Shown piece after piece: positions 35,050 to 43,096 of a DNA stretch of 64,000 nt. The position numbers and the translations under genes were made by a program. The notes under the pieces were generated by a model. That model ran no database searches, had not been told where the DNA came from, and saw nothing but the letters and a program-made list of their open reading frames with translations. The stretch comes from Hymenobacter roseosalivarius DSM 11622. Its GTDB lineage: Bacteria > Bacteroidota > Bacteroidia > Cytophagales > Hymenobacteraceae. Where the stretch lies: the NCBI RefSeq assembly GCF_900176135.1, contig NZ_FWWW01000066.1, positions 1 through 64,000 of the forward strand, given 5' to 3'. The first letter of the stretch is position 1. Each line of letters opens with the position of its first letter.

Positions 35050-36078
35050 ATGTATTCAGTGTCCTTCTCCTTTTTACCCCGCCACGCCGTAGTGGCCGCC
35101 TCCCTGAGCCTGCTCTCTTTATCCGCGCTGCCCGGCTGCGGCACCCGCTCCGATGGCGAAAGCACCGCCGCTAAAGTCGCCGCGCCGGCCAGCCCCGCAC
35201 CCCTCGACACGATGCAGATCAAGCTGGCCGCCATGCGCCGCGACTCGCTCAAGGCCGACTCCATCGTGCGGGCCAACGGGCAGCTGCCGGGGGCCATTTT
35301 GCCGGGCCACCGCATCGTGGCGTTTTATGGCAATATCCGGGCGAAGGGCATGGGTATTCTGGGCCGCGAGCCCAAGGAGCAGATGTTCCGCAAGTTTGAT
35401 AAAGTCATCAAGGAGTGGGAAGCCGCCGACCCCAGCATTCCGGTGCAGCGGGCTATTCACAACGTGACCATTACGGCCCAGGGCGCGGCCGGCAAGGACG
35501 GCAAATACCGCCTGATGAACTCCAAAGCCACCATTGAGGAGGTTATTCAGTGGGGCAAGGAGCACAACTGCATCGTGTTTCTGGACGTGCAGGTGGGCCT
35601 GAGCAACCTGGAAAACGAGCTGCACAAGCTGGAGCCTTACCTGAAGGACCCCATCGTACACCTGGGCATCGACCCCGAGTTTGCTATGGAAACCAAAGGT
35701 GTGCGCCCCGGCAAGAAAATCGGCACCTACGACGCGAAAGACGTGAACTTCGCCGTCAAGTTTCTGGCCCGCATCGTGAGCGAGAACAAATTGCCCCCCA
35801 AGGTGCTCACCGTACACCGCTTTACCCAGGGCATGCTTACGAACTACAAAAACATTAAGACCGACCCGCGCGTGCAGATCGTGATGCACATGGATGGCTG
35901 GGGCGACCCGACCCTGAAAAAGGATTCTTACAAGGCCTACATTCAGCGGGAGCCTGTGCAGTATACCGGCTTCAAGCTGTTCTACGAGTACGACATCAAG
36001 CCCAAAAACTCCCACCTGATGACGCCCAAAGAAGTAATCGCCCTCACGCCCACGCCCCTGTACGTGCAGTATCAATAG
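35050..36078 (+). CDS. Lipoprotein with probable TIM-barrel domain, unknown function
   Basis: A 342-residue protein. ATG at 35050 gives a good lipoprotein signal with lipobox SALPGC (Cys30); a TTG at 35020 in the same frame is less likely. After a disordered Ala/Pro linker the domain begins at GHRIVAFYGNI, with GMGILG, then VQRAIHNVTITAQG, CIVFLDVQVGLSNLENEL, VHLGIDPEFAM, KVLTVHRFTQGM and VQIVMHMDGWG. The regular alternation of strands and helices with polar residues at strand ends suggests a (beta/alpha)8 barrel, as in glycosidase-like or phosphodiesterase-like proteins. No family can be named with confidence. Confidence 0.8.
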   Translation: MYSVSFSFLPRHAVVAASLSLLSLSALPGCGTRSDGESTAAKVAAPASPAPLDTMQIKLAAMRRDSLKADSIVRANGQLPGAILPGHRIVAFYGNIRAKGMGILGREPKEQMFRKFDKVIKEWEAADPSIPVQRAIHNVTITAQGAAGKDGKYRLMNSKATIEEVIQWGKEHNCIVFLDVQVGLSNLENELHKLEPYLKDPIVHLGIDPEFAMETKGVRPGKKIGTYDAKDVNFAVKFLARIVSENKLPPKVLTVHRFTQGMLTNYKNIKTDPRVQIVMHMDGWGDPTLKKDSYKAYIQREPVQYTGFKLFYEYDIKPKNSHLMTPKEVIALTPTPLYVQYQ

Positions 36079-36123
36079 TGAAATGGTGAAGTGGTGAGTG
36101 GTGAGTTTACCATTCACGTTGAC

Positions 36124-36168
36124 ATAAAAAAAAGCCCCCCAGAGCAACTCCGGGGGGCTTTTTTATTG
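36124..36168 (+). terminator. Intrinsic terminator with GCCCCCC/GGGGGGC arms
   Basis: AAAAAAAAGCCCCCC pairs with GGGGGGCTTTTTTATT; an inner GAG/CTC extends the stem. It lies about 46 bp after the lipoprotein stop and may also serve the minus-strand remnant ending at 36209. Confidence 0.88.
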
Positions 36169-36208
36169 TACGGCCTGAATAGCAAACTCACCATCTCACA
36201 CCTCACCG

Positions 36209-36892
36209 CTAGTGGGCCGCATTGAGGTCGACGGCCTGACCGGGGCGGTTGCGCTTGATAATGAGTACCAGCGGCAGGCAAAGCAGGAAGAAAGCGCCAA
36301 TCAGCAGGAAGGTCTGGGCGTAGGTGATGATGGCCGTTTGCTTCATCAGTGCACCTTCCAGCGCGGCGTAGGCCTGCTGCTGGGCCTGCATGAGGCTGGC
36401 GCCTTTAGCCATGAACCCGGCCACCAGCCCTTGCAGACGCTGCCGGGTTTCGGGGTCGTAGAGGGAGATGTTGGGGAGCATCGACACGCGGTTCTGAAAT
36501 ATGGAGCGGTCCAGGTACGTGCCCACCAGCGCCACGCCAAACGAGCCGCCCAGCTGGCGAATCATGCCTGTAAGACCGGCGGCCTGCCCGGCATCCTTGC
36601 CGCTGATGCCCGACAAGGACATGGTGGTGATCGGCAGAAAGAGCAGGGCCAAACCGAAGCCGCGCAGCATAAGCGGTCAGAAAAAGTCGCTTTCCCCGGC
36701 CAGGGGCGTGATGCGCGTGCTCATCCAGTAGGAGAAGAAAAAGAAGCTGGCGAAGCCCACGGGCAGAATATACTTCTGCGGTATGCCGCCCTGAATCATC
36801 TTGCCCACCACCGGCATCATAAAGCCCGATAGCAACGCGCCCGGCAGCAGCAGATACCCGGTTTGGGCGGCCGTAAAGCCCAGGATGCGCTG
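36209..36892 (-). pseudogene. DHA2-type drug efflux transporter, 5'-truncated and with internal stop
   Basis: The frame from 36892 down to 36209 reads as the C-terminal part of an EmrB-like DHA2 transporter: [55 protein letters not shown], then a TGA at 36679-36677, then PLMLRGFGLALLFLPITT and onward to the normal stop. In this family a Trp is usual at the TGA position, so one base change (TGG to TGA) explains it. All earlier helices are missing: upstream of 36892 the sequence belongs to the sigma-54 activator gene in the opposite direction. Two separate lesions argue for a dead gene, although the TGA alone could be a read error. Confidence 0.85.
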
Positions 36893-36931
36893 GCCTTCGA
36901 GGACATCGCGCGGCGGGAGCAGGAAACTACC

Positions 36932-38476
36932 ATGCAGCTGGCCCTGAATAACGCTCTGCTCCACATTAAGGAGCGCGGCGAGCTGTTTCGCGCCATTGCC
37001 ACCGAAATAAATCGGGTGGTGCCCTGCGACTATTTCGGCGTGCGCGTGCGCTTGTTGAGCACACCGGGAAGGGCATTTGCTGAGTTTGGCAAAGCCGCTG
37101 ACGGCACTTTCGGACCCCTCAACGAGAACCGCTGGGACGACCTGCCCAACGCCGAAGAAGCCAGGCAGGCAGTAGTCGAGCTGTTTTCGCGGCCGGAGGT
37201 GTACATGGGGGGCAATTTTGAGGCGCTGACCCAGCGCTACGACCTGCTGCGCTATATCCGCGACCAACGGGGCACGCAGGCCTTGTTGTGCGTGCCCCTG
37301 GACGTGAACGACGCGCAAACGGCCGCCCTCATCCTTTCCAGTAAAGAGCCCCTGGCCTTCACCGACGACACTCTGGCCCTGATGCTGAATCTGGTGCCTC
37401 AGATTCAGCTGGCGGTGCAGAACGTGTTTGCCTTCGAGCAGATTGAGGCTTTGCGCGCGCAGCTGGAGCAGGAGAAAACCTACCTGATTGATGAGATAAA
37501 TACCACGGGCAAGTTTGAGGATTTCGTGGGGCCGAGCGCCGGCATGCAACAGGTGCAGGTACGCATTACGCAGGTAGCGCCCACCGATACGACGGTGCTG
37601 GTAACGGGCGAAACGGGCACCGGCAAGGAGCTGGTAGCCCGCGCCATCCACAACCTCTCGCCCCGCCGGGAGCGCGCCCTGATTAAGCTCAACTGCGCCG
37701 CCCTGCCCGCCCAGTTAATTGAAAGTGAGCTTTTTGGTCACGAAAAAGGCGCTTTTACGGGCGCTCACGACCGGCGCATCGGCAAGTTTGAGTTGGCCGA
37801 CGGCGGCAGCATCTTTCTGGATGAAATCGGTGAGCTGCCGCTGGATTTGCAGGCCAAGCTGCTGCGCGTGTTGCAGGAGAAAGAGTTTGAGCGCATTGGC
37901 GGCCGGCGCGTTATTCAAACCAACGCGCGCGTTATCGCGGCCACCAACCGGGTGCTGGAAGATGAGGTAGCCGCTGGCCGCTTCCGCGCCGATCTGTATT
38001 ACCGGCTCAATGTTTTCCCCGTGCAACTGCCCGCCCTGCGCGAGCAGCCTAAGGACATTGAGCCGCTTATCCGCCATTTCCTCGACCGGCTCAGCCGCAA
38101 GCTGGCCAAGCCCGTGCGCGGCCTGCGCGAGCGGGATTTGCGCGCCCTGCGGCAGTACACCTGGCCCGGTAATGTGCGGGAGCTGGAGCACGTGCTGGAG
38201 CAGGCAGTTATCGTGTCGCAGGGGGCATTTTTGGAGTTTGGGGGCTTCTCGGCCACGCGCAGCCCAGCGGCGGCGAAGCTCGACAATGCCCCGCTAAAAA
38301 CGCTAAAGAATCAGGAGCGCGACCACATTCTGGCCGCCCTGCACCGCACCGGCGGCCGGGTGAGCGGTCCCAACGGTGCCGCCGCTCTGCTCGACATCAA
38401 CCCCAAAACCCTGGAAGCTCGCATGAAAAAGCTGGGCATCCGGCGAATAGTGGGAGTAGAAGATTTGTCCGGCTAG
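36932..38476 (+). CDS. Sigma-54-dependent transcriptional activator with GAF-like sensor, probably 5'-truncated
   Basis: From ATG at 36932 the protein has 514 residues. Residues 1-170 are a GAF-like sensor ([39 protein letters not shown]). A coiled coil follows near 175-195. The AAA+ domain carries Walker A GETGTGKE near 226, GAFTGA near 273 (contacts sigma-54) and Walker [13 protein letters not shown] near 290. The C-terminal helix-turn-helix is [22 protein letters not shown]. The open frame continues upstream of the ATG ([14 protein letters not shown]), which also reads as family sequence, up to a junction with the transporter remnant at about 36890. Thus an N-terminal part has probably been lost. 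Confidence 0.88.
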   Translation: MQLALNNALLHIKERGELFRAIATEINRVVPCDYFGVRVRLLSTPGRAFAEFGKAADGTFGPLNENRWDDLPNAEEARQAVVELFSRPEVYMGGNFEALTQRYDLLRYIRDQRGTQALLCVPLDVNDAQTAALILSSKEPLAFTDDTLALMLNLVPQIQLAVQNVFAFEQIEALRAQLEQEKTYLIDEINTTGKFEDFVGPSAGMQQVQVRITQVAPTDTTVLVTGETGTGKELVARAIHNLSPRRERALIKLNCAALPAQLIESELFGHEKGAFTGAHDRRIGKFELADGGSIFLDEIGELPLDLQAKLLRVLQEKEFERIGGRRVIQTNARVIAATNRVLEDEVAAGRFRADLYYRLNVFPVQLPALREQPKDIEPLIRHFLDRLSRKLAKPVRGLRERDLRALRQYTWPGNVRELEHVLEQAVIVSQGAFLEFGGFSATRSPAAAKLDNAPLKTLKNQERDHILAALHRTGGRVSGPNGAAALLDINPKTLEARMKKLGIRRIVGVEDLSG

Positions 38477-39873
38477 AGCGTACGGGTTTTTATTTTGCGT
38501 AACTCCTCCTTAAACCCTGTTATTGGCTTGCCTTCTTTTTTTGCCTGATCGATGGCCTTTTGCTGAGTAGCTTCAGCCTCCGTATTCAGCCGAAGTGTGT
38601 ACAACAGATGAGCCAGGGTGTCATAATAAGCGGCTTGAGGATCAACTTCAATGGTGCGCTGACTCCAGCGCATGGCTTGCACTAGGTAGCTGCTGCGCCG
38701 CGTGCCGGTCAGGTAAAGGCTCCAGGCTCCGTTGTTCAGCTCAACGGCATAGAGGTCCGGGCCCTTAAACTTGGATTCTACCCAAGTCACTTTTGCCGTG
38801 GAGTCGCGCTTGGCCAGGTTGGGGTAGGGTGGCGGATTTTGAAAAGGCCCCCGTAAAGTACGCTGGGCCGCCTGTCGGCGCCGTACGGTATCAGCCGGGG
38901 TGGCCATATACTGCTGCTCGTAGTACCGAACCAGCATCGGAAGATACTGCGTTGTATCGCCCACGGCCCGGTAGTAGCGCATCATGTTCTGATCGTAGAC
39001 GCGGGCACCCATCTGGTAGTTACGGGTCGCGTTCCAGGAGCCGCGGGCGAAGTTTGATCCTAGCATGGCCAGCTTGGGATCACGGCGCTCGATAGCATCC
39101 TGAATGGTGTTGCTGATAATCAGGCTGTTGATACCCGACCGCCGCGCGAGCGGCAATGTGGTGTACAAGCTGTCCACCAATCGTTGATTAAGACGAGCCA
39201 GCTTATGCGCCCGGCTATCGACCACCGGGCCACACTCATGCACAAACACCACCTCCGAAAACTGGTCGAAGGCTTTTACTGGCAATTCCTGCACGTAGGC
39301 ATCTAGCAAGGCAGCACTGATGGGCGCGCCTATGCTACGCCGAGCCAAGATATACTGGCGCAGAAACGGTGCGCTTCGCTCACCCTGGGCGTAGCGCTGT
39401 TCCAGGCGGCTCAGGTTATCGGGGCTGGCCAGCTTCTGGCGAAACGTTTCAATGTCTTTTAGATAGCGTTGCGCCTCGTGCGTATTGCCAAAGCTACGGT
39501 GAAGCACCGTGCCATCGGAATGCAGGTAGAGATAAGTCGGAAAACCGCTTACGTAGTAGCGGCGCGCCAGCTTCTGGCCCGCCGCGCTGGTAAAAGCAGG
39601 AGCCTTCACCAGCATAAAATCACGCTGTAATACGGCTGCTACGGCCGCGTCATCCAGGCCCGTACCATAACGCTTTTCGACATCCTCCTTCGGGGTGCCG
39701 GGCGGTGGTGCCGGGGCACTGAACAGCAGAAACACCGGCTTCTGGAGCTGCTGAGCCCGCCGGAGTACCTGACCTAGGGAGTCCTTCTCAAAGCGCAGCT
39801 GCTGCGCCGAAACGGTAGTGCCCAGTAGCAGCGCCAGCACGACCGCCACCTGGCGGAATACTATGATTCTCAT
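38473..39873 (-). CDS. Secreted thioredoxin-fold protein lacking the CxxC site
   Basis: A 466-residue protein; ATG at 39873 ([18 protein letters not shown]) gives a normal signal peptide. Residues about 25-145 form a thioredoxin-like domain ([21 protein letters not shown] ... [16 protein letters not shown], with the cis-Pro). At the place where WCxxC is expected there is [10 protein letters not shown], so it cannot do thiol chemistry. The rest is helical and TPR-like, ending with a TPR-type segment near 410-440. Its stop overlaps the stop of the convergent sigma-54 gene within the four bases CTAG. A role as binding scaffold is inferred. Confidence 0.82.
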   Translation of the reverse strand: MRIIVFRQVAVVLALLLGTTVSAQQLRFEKDSLGQVLRRAQQLQKPVFLLFSAPAPPPGTPKEDVEKRYGTGLDDAAVAAVLQRDFMLVKAPAFTSAAGQKLARRYYVSGFPTYLYLHSDGTVLHRSFGNTHEAQRYLKDIETFRQKLASPDNLSRLEQRYAQGERSAPFLRQYILARRSIGAPISAALLDAYVQELPVKAFDQFSEVVFVHECGPVVDSRAHKLARLNQRLVDSLYTTLPLARRSGINSLIISNTIQDAIERRDPKLAMLGSNFARGSWNATRNYQMGARVYDQNMMRYYRAVGDTTQYLPMLVRYYEQQYMATPADTVRRRQAAQRTLRGPFQNPPPYPNLAKRDSTAKVTWVESKFKGPDLYAVELNNGAWSLYLTGTRRSSYLVQAMRWSQRTIEVDPQAAYYDTLAHLLYTLRLNTEAEATQQKAIDQAKKEGKPITGFKEELRKIKTRTL

Positions 39874-40058
39874 CACGGTCAAGATCAGCAGAAGGTGAAA
39901 TGGTATTGGGCGAAAGTACAGAAAAACACCCCACGGCAAAGTGGTGGTGGCTCTGCTGCTTGTTCGTTTGGGCTAAAGTGAATAAGGAGGCACAAAACCT
40001 GCCGTTTTTTCCTTTTTCCTCGTACAAAGGCTATCTATCCATCTTACTACCAACGCTC

Positions 40059-40181
40059 ATGGCCACTACCACATCCACGCCCAAGCATACCGACCCCGCC
40101 ACCAAGAATAAGGAAAAGAAGAACGAGGAGACCGTGAAAGACAAGCCCGACGGCAAGAAAAAGACGACGCAGCAGAAGTAA
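40059..40181 (+). CDS. Short lysine-rich protein
   Basis: A 40-residue frame from ATG at 40059 (MATTTSTPKHTDPATKNKEK) to TAA at 40181. It is very rich in Lys, Thr, Glu and Asp, with no hydrophobic core, so it is probably disordered. A clear terminator begins 13 bp after the stop, which supports expression. The open frame extends upstream to 39900, but that part has no protein-like character. Function unknown. Confidence 0.5.
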   Translation: MATTTSTPKHTDPATKNKEKKNEETVKDKPDGKKKTTQQK

Positions 40182-40194
40182 GCTGCCAGCTACG

Positions 40195-40229
40195 AAAGCC
40201 CGACTCGCGTACAGCAGTCGGGCTTTTTC
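40195..40229 (+). terminator. Intrinsic terminator after the lysine-rich gene
   Basis: 11-bp stem AAAGCCCGACT (40195-40205) with AGTCGGGCTTT (40216-40226), 10-nt loop and T5 tract. Confidence 0.88.
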
Positions 40230-40413
40230 GTGCCCAAAAGTGGCTCGGAGCAGGCGCTAAACCTATTATCGGCACCTGGGATTGCAGCTCAATTTGCTCC
40301 CCGGCCCATGTTGGCTCGCGCGGCGGCCAGCTCACCCACGGGCGACGGAAAATTGCCCCCCAGCCTCGCCAAGTGCGGCCGAAAACCGAACTTAGGCGCA
40401 TCAATCCGGCTCT

Positions 40414-42432
40414 ATGAAACCACTTGTCCTGCTGCCCGTGCTGCTCCTGCTGACTGCTTGCGCCGCCCGGCCATCCACCGTAGCCCGGCCCGCGCTGCCT
40501 GATTTTGCCAGCTACCCCGTCTACCACGGCCCCGATCTGGGCCTCACGTTCCGGGAAGGCCGCGCTACGCTGCGGGTATGGGCCCCCACGGCTGAGGCCC
40601 TTCACCTCAAGCTCTATGAAGCCGGCACGGGCGGCACGCCGGTAACCGACGTTGCCATGCAAAAGGCCGAAAGCGGGACCTGGACCTATACTTTGCCGCC
40701 GCGACCCGCCGGCCGCTTCTACGTGGTGCAGGCCACCATTGGGGGGCAAAAACTGGCCGAAGTGCCCGACCCCTACGTCCACGCCGTGGGCCTGAACGGG
40801 CAGCGCGGCGCTTTGCTCGACCCGGCCATGGTGAACCCCATCGGCTGGCCCGATGACCGGCGCCCGATGCTGGCCAAACCCACCGACGTCATCATCGGGG
40901 AGCTGCACCTGCGCGACCTGTCCATGCACCCCGAATCGGGCATAGAGCAGAAAGGCAAGTACGCAGGGTTGGCCGAAGGCAACACCCGAGGCCCCCAGGG
41001 CGTCAGTACCGGCCTGGGCCATCTCACGGAGCTGGGCATCAGCCACGTACATCTGCTGCCGACCAACGATTTCGCTTCCATTGATGAGAGCAAGCTGAGC
41101 GAAAACCGCTATAACTGGGGCTACGATCCTCTGCACTTTTCAGTGCCGGAGGGCTCCTACGCTACTGACCCCGCCGACCCGGCCGCCCGCATCCGGGAGC
41201 TGAAGCAGGTGGTGCAGGCCCTCCATCGGCGCGGCCTGCGCCTGGTGCTCGACGTGGTGTATAACCACGCCACCGCCGTAGCCCGCACCAGCTTCGAGCA
41301 GCTCGTGCCCGGCTACTACTACCGCCACAATGCCGATGGCAGCCTCTCCAACGCCACAGCCTGCGGCAACGAAATAGCGTCTGAGCGGCCTATGGTGCGC
41401 AAGCTCATCGTGGAGTCGGTGGCGTACTGGGCCCGCGAGTATCACGCCGATGGCTTTCGGTTTGACCTGATGGGCGTGCTGGACCTGGAAACCATGCGCG
41501 CCGTGCGCGTAACCCTGGATCAGCAGGATCATAGTATTCTGATCTACGGCGAGGGCTGGGCGGCCGGAACCAGCCCCTTGCCCGAAACCGAGCGGGCTGT
41601 GAAGGTTAATGTGTCGCGCCTGGACCGCGTGGCCGCCTTCAGTGACGAACTGCGCGACGGCGTGCGCGGGCACTACGCCCGGCACACAGAGGCGGGCTTC
41701 GCCAGCGGGCAGCCGGGCCTGGAGGAGAGCGTGAAGTTCGGCATCGTGGCCGCCACTGAGCACCCGCAGCTGGATTACACCAAAGTAAATTACAGCAAAG
41801 CACCCTGGGCCGCCTCGCCCGCCCAAACCATCAACTACGTAGCCTGCCACGACGACCAGCTCCTTTGGGACAAGCTGCAAGCCTCCAACCCCGGGGCCAC
41901 CGAAGCAGAGCTGATTCAGCGTGATTTGCTCAGCAATACCATCGTCTTCACCTCCCAAGGCATCCCGTTTCTGCCCATCGGCGACGAGTTCCTGCGCACC
42001 AAAGGCGGCTCCCACAATTCCTTCGATCAGCCCGACAGCGTAAACCAGATCGACTGGGGCCGCAAAGCCCGCTACGCGCCGGTATACGAGTTTTATAAGC
42101 AACTGCTGGCCTTACGCCGGGCGCATCCGGCCTTCCGCCTGCCCACCCGCGAGCTGATTCAGCAGCACCTCGAATTCCTGCCCGATTTGCCCCCCGGCAC
42201 CATTGCCTACCGCCTGCGCGACCACGCCGGGGACGACGAGTGGCAAAATATTGTGGTGGTGTTCAATGGCAACCGCACGGCTGCCTCAGTAGTGGTGCCG
42301 GCTGGCCAGTACACCATGGTGCTGCGCGGCGACCAAGTTGTATTAACTGGCATCGAGAAAATGCCCCCCAGTAGCACCCCGCTTACCCTGAAAATGCCCC
42401 CCAGTACGGCTATGATTCTAGTGGAGCCATAG
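40414..42432 (+). CDS. pulA: Type I pullulanase lipoprotein (GH13)
   Basis: A 672-residue enzyme with lipobox LLTAC (Cys16). A CBM48-like domain (residues about 45-140: FREGRATLRVWAPTAEALHL) precedes the GH13 barrel. The type I pullulanase signature YNWGYDP is near 232. Catalytic residues are the nucleophile Asp351 (GFRFDLMG), acid/base Glu380 (YGEGW) and Asp480 (ACHDDQ). It removes alpha-1,6 branches from glycogen, starch or pullulan. Being a lipoprotein it acts at the cell surface or in the periplasm. The C-terminus carries two KMPPS repeats coded by tandem AAAATGCCCCCCAG words. No SusC/SusD genes flank it. Confidence 0.95.
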   Translation: MKPLVLLPVLLLLTACAARPSTVARPALPDFASYPVYHGPDLGLTFREGRATLRVWAPTAEALHLKLYEAGTGGTPVTDVAMQKAESGTWTYTLPPRPAGRFYVVQATIGGQKLAEVPDPYVHAVGLNGQRGALLDPAMVNPIGWPDDRRPMLAKPTDVIIGELHLRDLSMHPESGIEQKGKYAGLAEGNTRGPQGVSTGLGHLTELGISHVHLLPTNDFASIDESKLSENRYNWGYDPLHFSVPEGSYATDPADPAARIRELKQVVQALHRRGLRLVLDVVYNHATAVARTSFEQLVPGYYYRHNADGSLSNATACGNEIASERPMVRKLIVESVAYWAREYHADGFRFDLMGVLDLETMRAVRVTLDQQDHSILIYGEGWAAGTSPLPETERAVKVNVSRLDRVAAFSDELRDGVRGHYARHTEAGFASGQPGLEESVKFGIVAATEHPQLDYTKVNYSKAPWAASPAQTINYVACHDDQLLWDKLQASNPGATEAELIQRDLLSNTIVFTSQGIPFLPIGDEFLRTKGGSHNSFDQPDSVNQIDWGRKARYAPVYEFYKQLLALRRAHPAFRLPTRELIQQHLEFLPDLPPGTIAYRLRDHAGDDEWQNIVVVFNGNRTAASVVVPAGQYTMVLRGDQVVLTGIEKMPPSSTPLTLKMPPSTAMILVEP

Positions 42433-42457
42433 AGAGCAGACGGACCTCAATAATGGG

Positions 42458-43060
42458 TTATTCAACCACTATCTCATGCTTGCTCAACAGCCCTGGCAAG
42501 CCTTCCAGGCTAAAGCGCGCCTTCTTCACTGCGTTTATTTCAGGGTCGATGAGGAAACCGGAGGCCGTCGTGAAATCGGCTCCGACAAGCTGCGTTTGCT
42601 CAAATATCGCCCCGGTCAGAGTGCATTCCTGGAATACCGCTTCCGTCATGTCGGCGTAGGAAAAATCTGCCTCGGTCAGGACGCAGTGAGCGAAGCGGGT
42701 ACCGCGCAGACGCTTGCCGTGGAAAGAAGCGTACGGAAGCTGGCAGTGAGCAAAACCTACCTCAAACCCCAACTCCCGACAGGCCGAAAACTGCACGCCC
42801 GAAAGCTTACACTCGCTGAACTCCACATTTTGCAGCCCCGCGCCCGCTAGTGTGACCAACGACAGGTTGCATTGCTCAAACCGACAGTCGATAAAGCGCT
42901 TATTGGTCAGGTCAGCGCCCGAGAAATTGCCGGCCACGAACCGGTATTGCTCCATCTCCTGCTGGGGGGCAATTTCCGCCGCCGTCCAGCGCTCAAACAC
43001 ATTCTCGGCGAGAAAAATAATTGGTTTGCGGGCAGCCGCAGTAGTGCGCCGTGGTTTCAT
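42458..43060 (-). CDS. Pentapeptide-repeat protein
   Basis: A 200-residue protein starting with ATG at 43060. From about residue 45 to 170 it follows the A(D/N)LxF pentapeptide pattern (FSGADLTNKRFIDCRFEQCNL, ADFSYADMTEAVFQECTL, GADFT), with frequent Cys. This folds as a right-handed quadrilateral beta-helix. Related proteins (Qnr/MfpA) mimic DNA and protect gyrase, but most have unknown roles. The repeat number is lower than in Qnr. It is convergent with the pullulanase gene and upstream-adjacent to the patatin gene. Confidence 0.9.
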   Translation of the reverse strand: MKPRRTTAAARKPIIFLAENVFERWTAAEIAPQQEMEQYRFVAGNFSGADLTNKRFIDCRFEQCNLSLVTLAGAGLQNVEFSECKLSGVQFSACRELGFEVGFAHCQLPYASFHGKRLRGTRFAHCVLTEADFSYADMTEAVFQECTLTGAIFEQTQLVGADFTTASGFLIDPEINAVKKARFSLEGLPGLLSKHEIVVE

Positions 43061-43096
43061 AGAAAAAGATAAAATGATGCGGCTTCACCACGGCAC

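Noticed and set aside
36893..37651. Continuation of the transporter frame beyond 36892
   Set aside because: Upstream of 36892 the minus frame is only the antisense of the sigma-54 activator; it no longer resembles a transporter.
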